A stretch of DNA of 64,000 nucleotides, from contig SUZM01000002.1 in the NCBI GenBank assembly GCA_015059965.1, forward strand, positions 164,384-228,383. The letters run 5' to 3'. Source of the DNA: Rikenellaceae bacterium. Its GTDB lineage: Bacteria; Bacteroidota; Bacteroidia; Bacteroidales; Rikenellaceae. Made by a program: the position numbers and the translations under genes. The notes under the pieces are model-generated. The model worked only from the letters and a program-made list of their open reading frames with translations. It ran no database searches and was not told the DNA's origin. Positions 54,242-62,223 of the stretch are shown here, in pieces. Position 1 is the stretch's first letter; each line of letters begins with the position of its first letter.

Positions 54242-54625
54242 CTATTTGCGGGCCTCTTTCGCCTCGATGGTCTCGGTGGCGTGGGGTACGCGCATCAAAC
54301 GCTCCTTCGGAATGAGCTTACCGGTGGTCTTGCAGATTCCGTAGGTCTTGTTTTCGATGCGGATCAGGGCCATCTCAAGGTTGCGGATGAACTTCATCTG
54401 ATGGGCTGCCAGGCGTTCGTTCTCCTCCTTGGAGAGTGTGGCAGCACCCTCTTCGAGCACCTTGTAGGTGGGCGAAGTATCCTCCGTGTCGTTGGAAGTG
54501 GCGTGCGTAATGGTGGCTCGCAACATGTCGTAGTCGGACTTGGCGTTAGCCAGTTTGGTCAGAATAAGCTGTCGGAACTCCTCCAATTCGGTGTCCGTAT
54601 ATCGGGTCTTTTCCATCTCTGCCAT
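54242..54625 (-). CDS. TraR/DksA-family protein with one retained cysteine
   Basis: A protein of 127 residues from the ATG at 54625, starting MAEMEKTRYTD; a start at 54652 adds 9 residues upstream of this. It has a helical hairpin with an acidic tip (SNDTEDTSPT) like the DksA coiled coil that reaches into the RNA polymerase secondary channel. The C-terminal finger reads YGICKTTGKLIPKERL: of the four zinc cysteines only one is left. This degenerate form is common in Bacteroidetes and probably does not bind zinc. A full-consensus promoter (54650-54681) precedes it. Confidence 0.82.
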   Translation of the reverse strand: MAEMEKTRYTDTELEEFRQLILTKLANAKSDYDMLRATITHATSNDTEDTSPTYKVLEEGAATLSKEENERLAAHQMKFIRNLEMALIRIENKTYGICKTTGKLIPKERLMRVPHATETIEAKEARK

Positions 54626-54649
54626 AATAAAAACTTCATTTGGTTTATT

Positions 54650-54681
54650 CAAAATTAAACAAATATTTTGAAACTACCAAA
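54650..54681 (-). promoter_or_regulatory. Promoter of the DksA-like gene
   Basis: Minus-strand TTTG (54678-54681), 20 bp, then TAATTTTG (54650-54657), about 25 bp before the start at 54625. Confidence 0.8.
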
Positions 54682-54713
54682 TTCCGTGCGAATTTTATTC
54701 CAAAAAAGTAGAA

Positions 54714-54745
54714 AAGCCCCCTCCACAGCGGTGTAGAGGGGGCTT
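54714..54745 (-). terminator. Terminator of ileS
   Basis: AAGCCCCCTC (54714-54723) and GAGGGGGCTT (54736-54745) form a perfect stem, followed on the minus strand by a T-rich tail. It lies 22 bp beyond the ileS stop. Confidence 0.9.
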
Positions 54746-54767
54746 GGTGAAAGCAACAGCTCAGGGG

Positions 54768-57700
54768 CTACTGCTTCGTAAGGGCAATCTTGATCGGCTG
54801 CTCGTCAATATCCGAGTCGGCAATGATCTCTCCGGCGGGCTGAGCCGTGAACTTCACCTCCACCGCCTGAATCTGCTGGGCGATGTAGTCGGCAAAGCGC
54901 TCGGCCGGAAGGGCGATCTCGAGATTCTCAATCTCCACACGGATCTTGTCCGTCACCTCCAGCCCCGACTCCTTACGGATGTTCTGGATGCGGTTCACCA
55001 GTTCGCGGGCTACACCCTCCGAGCGCAGCTCCTCGCTGATCGTGATGTCGAGGGCGATGGTGAGCTTACCCTCCGAGGCCACCTGCCATCCGGGCATATC
55101 CTCCGAGGTGATGTCGAAGTCGGAAGCGACAACCGCGAGCTTCTCGCCGTCGATCTCCAGCTCGCACAGACGACCACTCTCCACATCGGAGATCTGCTCC
55201 TGCGTGAAACCGGCCACCAGGGCTGCAATCTGCTTCATCTGCTTGCCGTACTTCGGACCCAGGGTCTTGAAGTTGGGCTTGATGCGCTTGGTGATGATGC
55301 CCGTGGTCTGCTCGATGAGCTCGATCTCCTTGACGTTCACCTCGCCCATAATGAGCTCCTTTACGGCCTCGATTTGGGCTGCCATGGCGGGGTCGAGTAC
55401 CGGAATGAGGATCTTCTGCAGCGGCTGGCGTACCTTGATATTCACCTTGCGGCGCAGGGCCAGCACCATCGACGAGGCCTGCTGGGCAATGGCCATACGC
55501 TGCTCCAGGTCGCGGTCGATGAGCGTCTCGTCGGCCTGCGGGAAGCGGCTCAGGTGTACGCTCTCGTCAGCGTGGCGGCCGCTCGTGAGGTTCAGGTCGC
55601 GGTAGATGCGATCCGTGATGAAGGGGGCAAAGGGTGCCGAGAGCTGGGCTACGCACTCCAGACAGGTGTAGAGGGTCTGGAAGGCCGAAAGTTTATCTTT
55701 CGACTCGCCCTTGGCCCAGAAACGCTTGCGGTTCAGGCGTACATACCAGTTTGAGAGTTCGACATCTACAAACTCCTGGATGGCACGGGCTGCCGGCGTG
55801 GAGTCGTAGTTCTCCAGCAGGGTCGTTACCTCGCAGATCAGCGAGTTGAGGCGTGAGATGATCCAGCGGTCGATCTCCGGGCGCTCCTGAACCGGTACCT
55901 CGGCCTCACGTCCCGTGAAGCCATCCTCGAGGTTGGCATAGAGGGCGAAGAAGGAGTAGGTGTTGTAGAGCGTGCCGAAGAACTTGCGGCGTACCTCGTC
56001 CACTCCGGCCTTGTCGAACTTCAGGTTGTCCCAGGGCTGGGCATTCGTAATCATGTACCAGCGCGTGGCATCGGCTCCATAGCTCTTCAGTACCTCGAAG
56101 GGATCAACACCGTTGCCCAGACGCTTCGACATCTTATTGCCGTTCTTGTCGAGCACCAGACCATTCGAGATCACATTCTTGAAGGCCACCGAGTCGAAGA
56201 GCATCGTAGCGATGGCGTGCAGGGTGAAGAACCAGCCGCGCGTCTGATCCACACCCTCGGCGATGAAGTCGGCGGGATAGACCTCGTTGAAGGCCTCGCC
56301 GTTCATCTCGAAGGGGTAGTGTACCTGGGCATAGGGCATGGCGCCCGAGTCGAACCAAACGTCGATCAGGTCACTTTCACGCTTCATCGGCTCGCCCTTT
56401 GACGAGACAAGCACGATGCCGTCCACATAGGGACGGTGCAGGTCAATGCGCTCCGTCGAGTAGTTCTCCTTCGACATATCGCCCACCACAAAATTCTTAT
56501 AGGGGTTCTCCTTCATCACACCTGCGGCGATCGACTTCTCGATCTCGCCCATGAGCTCCTCCACCGAACCGATGCACTTGAGCTCCGTGCGATCCTCCGT
56601 GGCCCAGATCGGCAGCGGCGTGCCCCAGAAGCGCGAACGCGAGAGGTTCCAGTCGTTCAGATTCTCGAGCCACTTGCCGAAGCGCCCCGTACCGGTCGAT
56701 TCGGGCTTCCAGCGGATGGTGCGGTTGAGCTCCATCATGCGCTCCTTGAGGGCCGTGGTGCGGATGAACCACGAGTCCAGCGGGTAGTAGAGCACCGGCT
56801 TGTCCGTGCGCCAGCAGTGGGGGTAGTTGTGGGTGTGCTTCTCGATCTTGAAGGCCAGGTTCGAGGCCTTGAGTTTCATGCAGATGTAGATGTCGAGCGA
56901 CTCGGCGGCCTGGGCGGCAGCCTCATCGTAGCGACCATCGACCGTGAACTGCGGATCGTAGGCATTCTTCACCCAGCGACCCTCATACTCCTTGTAGAGC
57001 TCTTGGTTGATGCACTGCTCCACAAACTGCTCGTCGAGCTCCTCCATGAGGTAGAATTTACCCTGCAGATCGACCATCGGGCGCGTCTCGCCGCGCTTGT
57101 TGATCATGAAGAGCGACGGAATGCCGGCCTGGCGGGCCACAAAGGCATCGTCGGCACCGAACGTCGGAGCGATGTGTACGATACCCGTACCGTCCTCCAC
57201 GGTGACGTAGTCGCCCGGGATCACGCGGAAGGCCTTCTCGGAGGCCTCCTGCCAATCACCCTTCTCGTTGAGCTCCACGGGCTTCACCCACGGAATGAGC
57301 TGCTCATAGCGCATGCCGACCAGCTCGGGACCCTTCCACTCGCCAACCACCTGCCAGGGAACGAGCTTATCGCCCGCCTTGTACTCCTCGAGGGCCATAC
57401 CCTCGGCCTTCTTGTTGAAATGGGCATACAGGAGAGGTTTGGCCACCACGGCCGTCATCTTCTCGCCCGTATAGGCGTTGTAGGTGCGCACGGCCACATA
57501 GTCGATCTTCGGGCCCACGCACAATGCCGTATTCGAGGGCAGAGTCCAGGGGGTCGTCGTCCAGGCCAGGAAGTAGGGGGTACCCCAACCCTCCATCTCG
57601 GGTTTGGGCTCGCATACACGGAACTGGGCCACCACGGTCGTATCCTTCACATCGCGGTAGCAGCCCGGCTGGTTCAGCTCGTGGGTCGAGAGGCCCGTAC

Positions 57701-58256
57701 CGGCTGCCGGCGAGTAGGGCTGAATGGTGTAGCCCTTATAGAGCAACCCCTTGTCGTAGAGTTGCTTCAGGAGCCACCAGAGCGACTCGATAAACTTGTT
57801 GTCGTAAGTGATGTAGGGATCGTCCATATTGACCCAGTAGCCCATTTTGCGGGTCAGGTCCTCCCAGACACCCGTAAACTCCATGACAGCCTCGCGGCAC
57901 TTGTTGTTGTACTCCTCGATGGTGATCGTCTTGCCGATATCCTCCTTTGTGATGCCGAGTTTCTTCTCCACACCCAGTTCCACGGGCAGGCCGTGTGTGT
58001 CCCAACCTGCCTTGCGGTGTACCAGGTAGCCCTGCTGGGTCTTGTAGCGGCAGAATACGTCTTTGATCGTGCGGGCCATCACATGGTGGATGCCCGGCGT
58101 GCCGTTGGCCGAGGGGGGACCCTCATAGAAGACGAACGAGGGGCAACCCTCACGCGTGGTGATGCTCTTGTGGAACGTGTCTTCGGCGTCCCACTGTTTG
58201 AGCACCTCATCTGCCGTAGTGGGCAGATCGAGGCCTTTATACTCCTTGAATTTCAT
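54768..58256 (-). CDS. ileS: Isoleucyl-tRNA synthetase
   Basis: Charges tRNA-Ile with isoleucine in the cytoplasm. The 1162 residues contain the HIGH-type motif in PPSANGTPGIHHVMAR, a large editing (CP1) domain (about 180-400), the KMSKR motif in GNKMSKRLGNG, and a long C-terminal anticodon-binding region. The length fits the eukaryote-like IleS form (IleRS type 2, often tied to mupirocin tolerance) rather than the approximately 940-residue E. coli type; that subtype call is an inference. It lies 72 bp downstream of the ABC exporter and may share its transcript. Confidence 0.95.
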   Translation of the reverse strand: MKFKEYKGLDLPTTADEVLKQWDAEDTFHKSITTREGCPSFVFYEGPPSANGTPGIHHVMARTIKDVFCRYKTQQGYLVHRKAGWDTHGLPVELGVEKKLGITKEDIGKTITIEEYNNKCREAVMEFTGVWEDLTRKMGYWVNMDDPYITYDNKFIESLWWLLKQLYDKGLLYKGYTIQPYSPAAGTGLSTHELNQPGCYRDVKDTTVVAQFRVCEPKPEMEGWGTPYFLAWTTTPWTLPSNTALCVGPKIDYVAVRTYNAYTGEKMTAVVAKPLLYAHFNKKAEGMALEEYKAGDKLVPWQVVGEWKGPELVGMRYEQLIPWVKPVELNEKGDWQEASEKAFRVIPGDYVTVEDGTGIVHIAPTFGADDAFVARQAGIPSLFMINKRGETRPMVDLQGKFYLMEELDEQFVEQCINQELYKEYEGRWVKNAYDPQFTVDGRYDEAAAQAAESLDIYICMKLKASNLAFKIEKHTHNYPHCWRTDKPVLYYPLDSWFIRTTALKERMMELNRTIRWKPESTGTGRFGKWLENLNDWNLSRSRFWGTPLPIWATEDRTELKCIGSVEELMGEIEKSIAAGVMKENPYKNFVVGDMSKENYSTERIDLHRPYVDGIVLVSSKGEPMKRESDLIDVWFDSGAMPYAQVHYPFEMNGEAFNEVYPADFIAEGVDQTRGWFFTLHAIATMLFDSVAFKNVISNGLVLDKNGNKMSKRLGNGVDPFEVLKSYGADATRWYMITNAQPWDNLKFDKAGVDEVRRKFFGTLYNTYSFFALYANLEDGFTGREAEVPVQERPEIDRWIISRLNSLICEVTTLLENYDSTPAARAIQEFVDVELSNWYVRLNRKRFWAKGESKDKLSAFQTLYTCLECVAQLSAPFAPFITDRIYRDLNLTSGRHADESVHLSRFPQADETLIDRDLEQRMAIAQQASSMVLALRRKVNIKVRQPLQKILIPVLDPAMAAQIEAVKELIMGEVNVKEIELIEQTTGIITKRIKPNFKTLGPKYGKQMKQIAALVAGFTQEQISDVESGRLCELEIDGEKLAVVASDFDITSEDMPGWQVASEGKLTIALDITISEELRSEGVARELVNRIQNIRKESGLEVTDKIRVEIENLEIALPAERFADYIAQQIQAVEVKFTAQPAGEIIADSDIDEQPIKIALTKQ

Positions 58257-58328
58257 GGTAACTATTTTTATGTATAATATTTTGTTTTGTCTCTGCTCGC
58301 CTGGGTCTGTAGAAGATCCCCAAGCATA

Positions 58329-60158
58329 TTATTCAAAGCTCTGCATCTCAATCAGGTGGGCATAGATGCCGCCTTTTTGGATGAGTTCGGTGTGGGTGCC
58401 CTGCTCGGCAATGCGCCCGCGCTCGATCACCACAATCTGGTCGGCATTGTGAATCGTCGAAAGGCGGTGGGCGATGATCACCGAGGTACGTCCCACCAGG
58501 AGCTTGTTGAGGGCCTCCTGCACCAACTTCTCGCTCTCGGTGTCGAGGGCTGAGGTGGCCTCGTCGAGGATCAGAATCGAGGGGTTCTTCAGCACGGCGC
58601 GGGCGATCGAAAGGCGTTGGCGCTGGCCACCCGAGAGCTTCATGCCGCGGTCGCCGATGTTGGTGTCATACCCCTCGGGGGTCTGCATGATAAAGTCGTG
58701 GGCGTTGGCCACCTTGGCGGCGGCGATGATCTCTTCGCGCGTGGCATCGCGGCGTCCCATGCCGATGTTGGCGGCAATGGTGTCGTTGAAGAGGATCGTA
58801 TCCTGGGCCACTATACTCATCTGGTCGCGGATGCTCTCCTGGGTGTAGTCGCGCAGGTCGATGCCATCTATCTCTATCGATCCGCTGATCGGGTCGTAGA
58901 AGCGGGGCAGGAGCTCGCAGAGGGTGGATTTGCCACCTCCCGAGGGGCCTACCAGGGCGATGGTCTTGCCCTTGGGGATCTCGAGGTTTACGCCGTCGAT
59001 CACCGTGCGGTCGCCATCGTAGCTGAAACGCACATCCTTCAGCTCGATCTTCGACTCGAAGCTCTCGAGCTTGCGGGCATCGGCCTTATCGGTGATCTCG
59101 CTCTTCGAGTCGAGCATGGCAAAGACGCGCTCACCGGCCGCCAGACCCTGGTTGATGGTGGCAAACTGGTCAATGATGGCACGCACGGGACGGGTGATCT
59201 GCGAGAACATGCCGATGAAGATGATGAAGCTTGCGGCATTGAGCGAACCCTTCAGGACGAGCATGCCGCCGAAGACGAGCACCACGCCCACGGCCGAAAT
59301 GCCCAGAAACTCGCTCATGGGCGAGGCCAACTGCTGGCGGCGGGCCATCGAGAGGACGATCTGCGAGAATTCGGCATTGATGGCGTAGAACTTATTGCGG
59401 ATGTAGTCCGTGGCGTTGTAGCTCTGGATCAGCTTCACACCCGAGAGCGACTCATCGAGCGTGGCAGCCATCTCGCCCAGGCGCTGCTGACCCTTGAGGG
59501 CCGGGTGGCGCAGGCGCTTGACAATCGAGCCGACAATCAGGGCCACCACCGGCAGGAAGAGCACGGCAAAGACCGAGAGCTCCCACGAGATATTGATCAT
59601 GGCGGCCACATAGCCGATAATGAGGAAGGGCTCGCGGGCCACTACCTGCAGCGTGTTGGTGATGCAGAATTGCACCATCGAGACATCGTTGGTGATGCGC
59701 GACATCACGTCGCCCTTCTTCTGGTCGCTGAAGAAGCCGATGTTCATACCGATCACATGGCTGAAGAGGGTGTTGCGAATCGACTGCAGGGTGCGAGTTC
59801 GCATGTTCTCAATGGTCCAAGCCCCCAGGTAGCGGAAGAGGTTCGAGAGGAAGCAGATGATGATCACCATGGTGGCCAGCAGGGCCAGCATGCGGATGTG
59901 GCTGAATTCGTCGAAGAGCTGCGAATAGATATACGATACGGCCGCCGTCATGAAGTCGCTGTTGAAGGCCAGGTCGGGAAACTCATTGACCGGTTTCCAG
60001 GAGAACGAGGGGTCGAACATCGACTGTATGATCGGAATGGCAGCCACATAGGTAAAGGTGTTGAATATGGCATAGAGTACCGAATAGATGAAATAGGGTA
60101 CGGCATACCGACTTATGGGGCTGGCAAAGCGCAGAATGCGCATATAGGTCTTGAACAT
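58329..60158 (-). CDS. MsbA-like ABC exporter (fused permease and ATPase)
   Basis: A 609-residue half-transporter that works as a homodimer in the inner membrane. From the ATG at 60158 (MFKTYMRILRF) six helices lie within the first 330 residues. The ATPase domain then shows Walker A (GPSGGGKST), the signature LSGGQRQRL, and Walker B (LILDEATSALDTESE), plus the H-loop (VIIAHRLST). Such proteins flip lipid A, other lipids or drugs. An upstream start at 60194 adds 12 residues and is less likely. A promoter at 60339-60371 would give a leader of about 175 nt. Confidence 0.9.
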   Translation of the reverse strand: MFKTYMRILRFASPISRYAVPYFIYSVLYAIFNTFTYVAAIPIIQSMFDPSFSWKPVNEFPDLAFNSDFMTAAVSYIYSQLFDEFSHIRMLALLATMVIIICFLSNLFRYLGAWTIENMRTRTLQSIRNTLFSHVIGMNIGFFSDQKKGDVMSRITNDVSMVQFCITNTLQVVAREPFLIIGYVAAMINISWELSVFAVLFLPVVALIVGSIVKRLRHPALKGQQRLGEMAATLDESLSGVKLIQSYNATDYIRNKFYAINAEFSQIVLSMARRQQLASPMSEFLGISAVGVVLVFGGMLVLKGSLNAASFIIFIGMFSQITRPVRAIIDQFATINQGLAAGERVFAMLDSKSEITDKADARKLESFESKIELKDVRFSYDGDRTVIDGVNLEIPKGKTIALVGPSGGGKSTLCELLPRFYDPISGSIEIDGIDLRDYTQESIRDQMSIVAQDTILFNDTIAANIGMGRRDATREEIIAAAKVANAHDFIMQTPEGYDTNIGDRGMKLSGGQRQRLSIARAVLKNPSILILDEATSALDTESEKLVQEALNKLLVGRTSVIIAHRLSTIHNADQIVVIERGRIAEQGTHTELIQKGGIYAHLIEMQSFE

Positions 60159-60338
60159 GTTGCTTCTTCTCTTTAACTCTAAAACGCTACACAAGTGAGA
60201 AGCTGTTTAAATATGCGCTTTTTCCTTTTATGCTCTTTACAACTCTTTTTGCTTGGGCCTTCGGAACATAGAAAACCCGATGCGCTTCAAATCTCCGGCG
60301 ACAAGAGTCGTAAAACTGCTCTAAAATCATTTTGCAAA

Positions 60339-60371
60339 CAAATTTAAACAGTTTCTGAAAATTTGCGCAAA
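60339..60371 (-). promoter_or_regulatory. Probable promoter of the ABC exporter gene
   Basis: Minus-strand TTTG (60368-60371), 21 bp, then TAAATTTG (60339-60346). It would give a leader of about 175 nt. The TTTG is part of a second possible -7 box (TATATTTG, 60368-60375). Confidence 0.6.
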
Positions 60372-60605
60372 TATAAGCATAATCGCCGAAAAGAGAAAAC
60401 ATTTCGATGCGAAATGGTCAGAAATGGCTTGCTGAGAGTCAATTTAGAGGAGTCGGAGTCCCAATTTTCGGTCAGAAATCCCCATTTTCCGGCTCCGAAC
60501 GGAGAATAAGGCACCGCTCCGCCCGACCTTGGAACACTCCGATCCGGATGGTTTCGCCCCGCAGGAGTTGCATCTTGCTTTGCAGATTGCCGACAAGAAA
60601 AAAGC

Positions 60606-60912
60606 CATCTCTTCCAAAGAGATTGCTTTCGTGATGCAAATATAGGTAATAAATACCAAAAGAACAAACTTTTTGCAAATAAAGTTTTCTCCAAATACCC
60701 CCCCCATGTGTGCTAAACAATTGATAATCAATTAAATAGCTATTGATAAGATGTATTTTGACTAAAATCAGAAAAATTAAAATTTCGACGATTCCTACGA
60801 ATAATATATACAAAAAGTTTGTTTGCCGCCTTAGTTTTCAGGGTCAAATCAGGCAAAGCACATTGAATATTAGCCGAATAATCCCCTTAGGGTAATCTCT
60901 TTGGAAGAGATG
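60606..60912. promoter_or_regulatory. Invertible promoter segment of the polysaccharide locus
   Basis: A 19-bp sequence (CATCTCTTCCAAAGAGATT, 60606-60624) occurs as an exact inverted copy at 60894-60912. Each copy has its own dyad (ATCTCTT, 3 nt, AAGAGAT), as expected for a DNA-invertase site. The enclosed 269 bp (60625-60893) contain one full-consensus promoter, TTTG (60665-60668), 20 bp, TATATTTG (60637-60644), on the minus strand, pointing away from the locus. Inversion would place it facing the NusG-like gene. This matches the phase-variable capsule promoters of Bacteroides. The rest of the segment is AT-rich and non-coding. No recombinase gene is in the window. Confidence 0.8.
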
Positions 60913-60950
60913 CAGATCAATTGGCGCACGAATCCTTATTTATTAACTCG

Positions 60951-60983
60951 CAAGTGTTTGTATTACAACATAATACAAACTTG
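60951..60983 (+). promoter_or_regulatory. Leader hairpin before the first NusG-like gene
   Basis: CAAGTGTTTGTATTA (60951-60965) pairs with TAATACAAACTTG (60971-60983) around a 5-nt loop, with a 2-nt bulge. It lies between the invertible segment and the gene start at 61053, so it would be in the leader RNA when the promoter is ON. There is no T-run, so it is a better candidate for an antiterminator recruitment or pause element than a terminator. Confidence 0.6.
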
Positions 60984-61052
60984 CTGAGGAGCCAGGGATG
61001 TGCGCAGTCAAAAAAAACAATACCCCGAAAATCGGATCAAATCGAGTTAAGA

Positions 61053-61658
61053 ATGGTCGAGCAGGATGGAGTTGAGGCCCCGGAGTGGTTTGCCATGAGT
61101 GCCCCCTATCGTCGTGAGATGATCGCCAAAGAGTTGCTCGACAAAAAGGGGATTGAAAACTTTATTCCGATGCGCTATGCAGTGGTGAGCAACCGCTTGG
61201 GACACAAGAGCAAGCGGCTTGTTCCGGCGATTCACAATCTGATCTTTGCCCACACCACACGCACGGCGATTCAGGCGGCCAAGCAGGGGGTGAACTGTCT
61301 GCAGTATCACACCCGTCTCGAAGAGGGCAGAAACAGACCGATCATTGTCCCCGATGGGCAGATGGAGCAGTTTATAGCCATCTGCAACCAACAGGATGAG
61401 GAGGTTCGTTTCTTAAGCCCCGAAGAGATCGATCTCGAAAAGGGAACCCGCGTAAGGATCATAGGGGGGCGATTCGATGGCGTGGAGGGGCGCTTTGTGA
61501 AGGTAAAGGGAGTTCGCAACCGCCGTGTGGTGGTAGAACTCGAGCACATAACCACCGTGGTGCTGAGTGAGATTGAGCCCGATCTGATCGAGGTGATCGA
61601 AGAGCAGCCGGAGCGTGGCAGAAGAGAGAAGAACGATGAAACAGTGGTACGCTCTTAA
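61053..61658 (+). CDS. UpxY-type NusG-like transcription antiterminator
   Basis: A protein of 201 residues from the ATG at 61053. A TTG-initiated extension to 60921 is rejected because it would translate the leader hairpin. It has the NusG N-terminal fold (EWFAMSAPYRREMIAKELLD; FIPMRYAVV), a middle PDGQMEQFIAICN segment, and a KOW motif (GTRVRIIGGRFDGVEGRFV). UpxY proteins in Bacteroides bind the leader of their own capsule operon and stop premature termination. Its place as first gene behind an invertible promoter fits that role. The next gene overlaps it by 23 bp. Confidence 0.88.
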   Translation: MVEQDGVEAPEWFAMSAPYRREMIAKELLDKKGIENFIPMRYAVVSNRLGHKSKRLVPAIHNLIFAHTTRTAIQAAKQGVNCLQYHTRLEEGRNRPIIVPDGQMEQFIAICNQQDEEVRFLSPEEIDLEKGTRVRIIGGRFDGVEGRFVKVKGVRNRRVVVELEHITTVVLSEIEPDLIEVIEEQPERGRREKNDETVVRS

Positions 61659-62169
61659 GGTTTTCTACAACCGCTTCTCGGCCATCGTGGCAACATTGGA
61701 GCGCGATGGCGTAGAGTCCTACGTCCCCAAAACGGTGGTCGAGGTAACTACGTCGGATGGACGGACCTCGGAGCGTGAGCGCCCCCTCTCGGCCATGCTG
61801 ATGTTTCTCTGTTGCGACGAAGCCTACATCGGTCGCATGAACAAGATCCTCTGCGAAAAGGCGATGGTTTACCACTATCCCGGAACCAACGACCCCGCCC
61901 CCATCCCCGGAGAGGAGATGGAGGACTTTATCACCGTGACAACGGCCATGCACCGAGGCTTGGAGCTCACCAACCATCAGGTGACGAGTACCGATCGACG
62001 CACGAAATACCTCGTAACGGAGGGGCAGTATAAGGGGGTGCGCGGCTATTTGAAACGTATCCGCGGAGAGAAACGCCTGGTGGTCCCTGTGGCCGACTTG
62101 CTGACTCTGGCCACCACTTCGTATATTCCCAGTGCCTTTCTGACTCCCATTGAGAATCGCCCCGCGTAG
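61636..62169 (+). CDS. Second NusG-like protein, tandem to the first
   Basis: A protein of 177 residues from the ATG at 61636 (MKQWYALKVFYNRF), overlapping the previous gene by 23 bp; a GTG start at 61615 is also open. It has the NusG N-terminal pattern, a middle segment (PIPGEEMEDFITVTTAM) aligned with that of its neighbour, and a KOW-like motif (LVTEGQYKGVRGYLKRIRG). In Bacteroides capsule loci this slot usually holds UpxZ, an inhibitor that is not NusG-like. Two consecutive NusG paralogues may act together or oppose each other. The glycosyl transferase gene follows by 54 bp. Confidence 0.82.
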   Translation: MKQWYALKVFYNRFSAIVATLERDGVESYVPKTVVEVTTSDGRTSERERPLSAMLMFLCCDEAYIGRMNKILCEKAMVYHYPGTNDPAPIPGEEMEDFITVTTAMHRGLELTNHQVTSTDRRTKYLVTEGQYKGVRGYLKRIRGEKRLVVPVADLLTLATTSYIPSAFLTPIENRPA

Positions 62170-62223
62170 CGAAAACCAACGAACCCATTGATTGCTGCTG
62201 AGCAATCCTCAAAAAACACTATC

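Noticed and set aside
60407..60813. Several short frames (75-116 codons) in the region before the polysaccharide locus
   Set aside because: They overlap one another on both strands and cross the inverted-repeat site. The region is better explained as regulatory.
60921..61052. Upstream extension of the first NusG-like gene
   Set aside because: It starts at TTG, translates the leader hairpin and shows no NusG similarity. The ATG at 61053 fits the family length.
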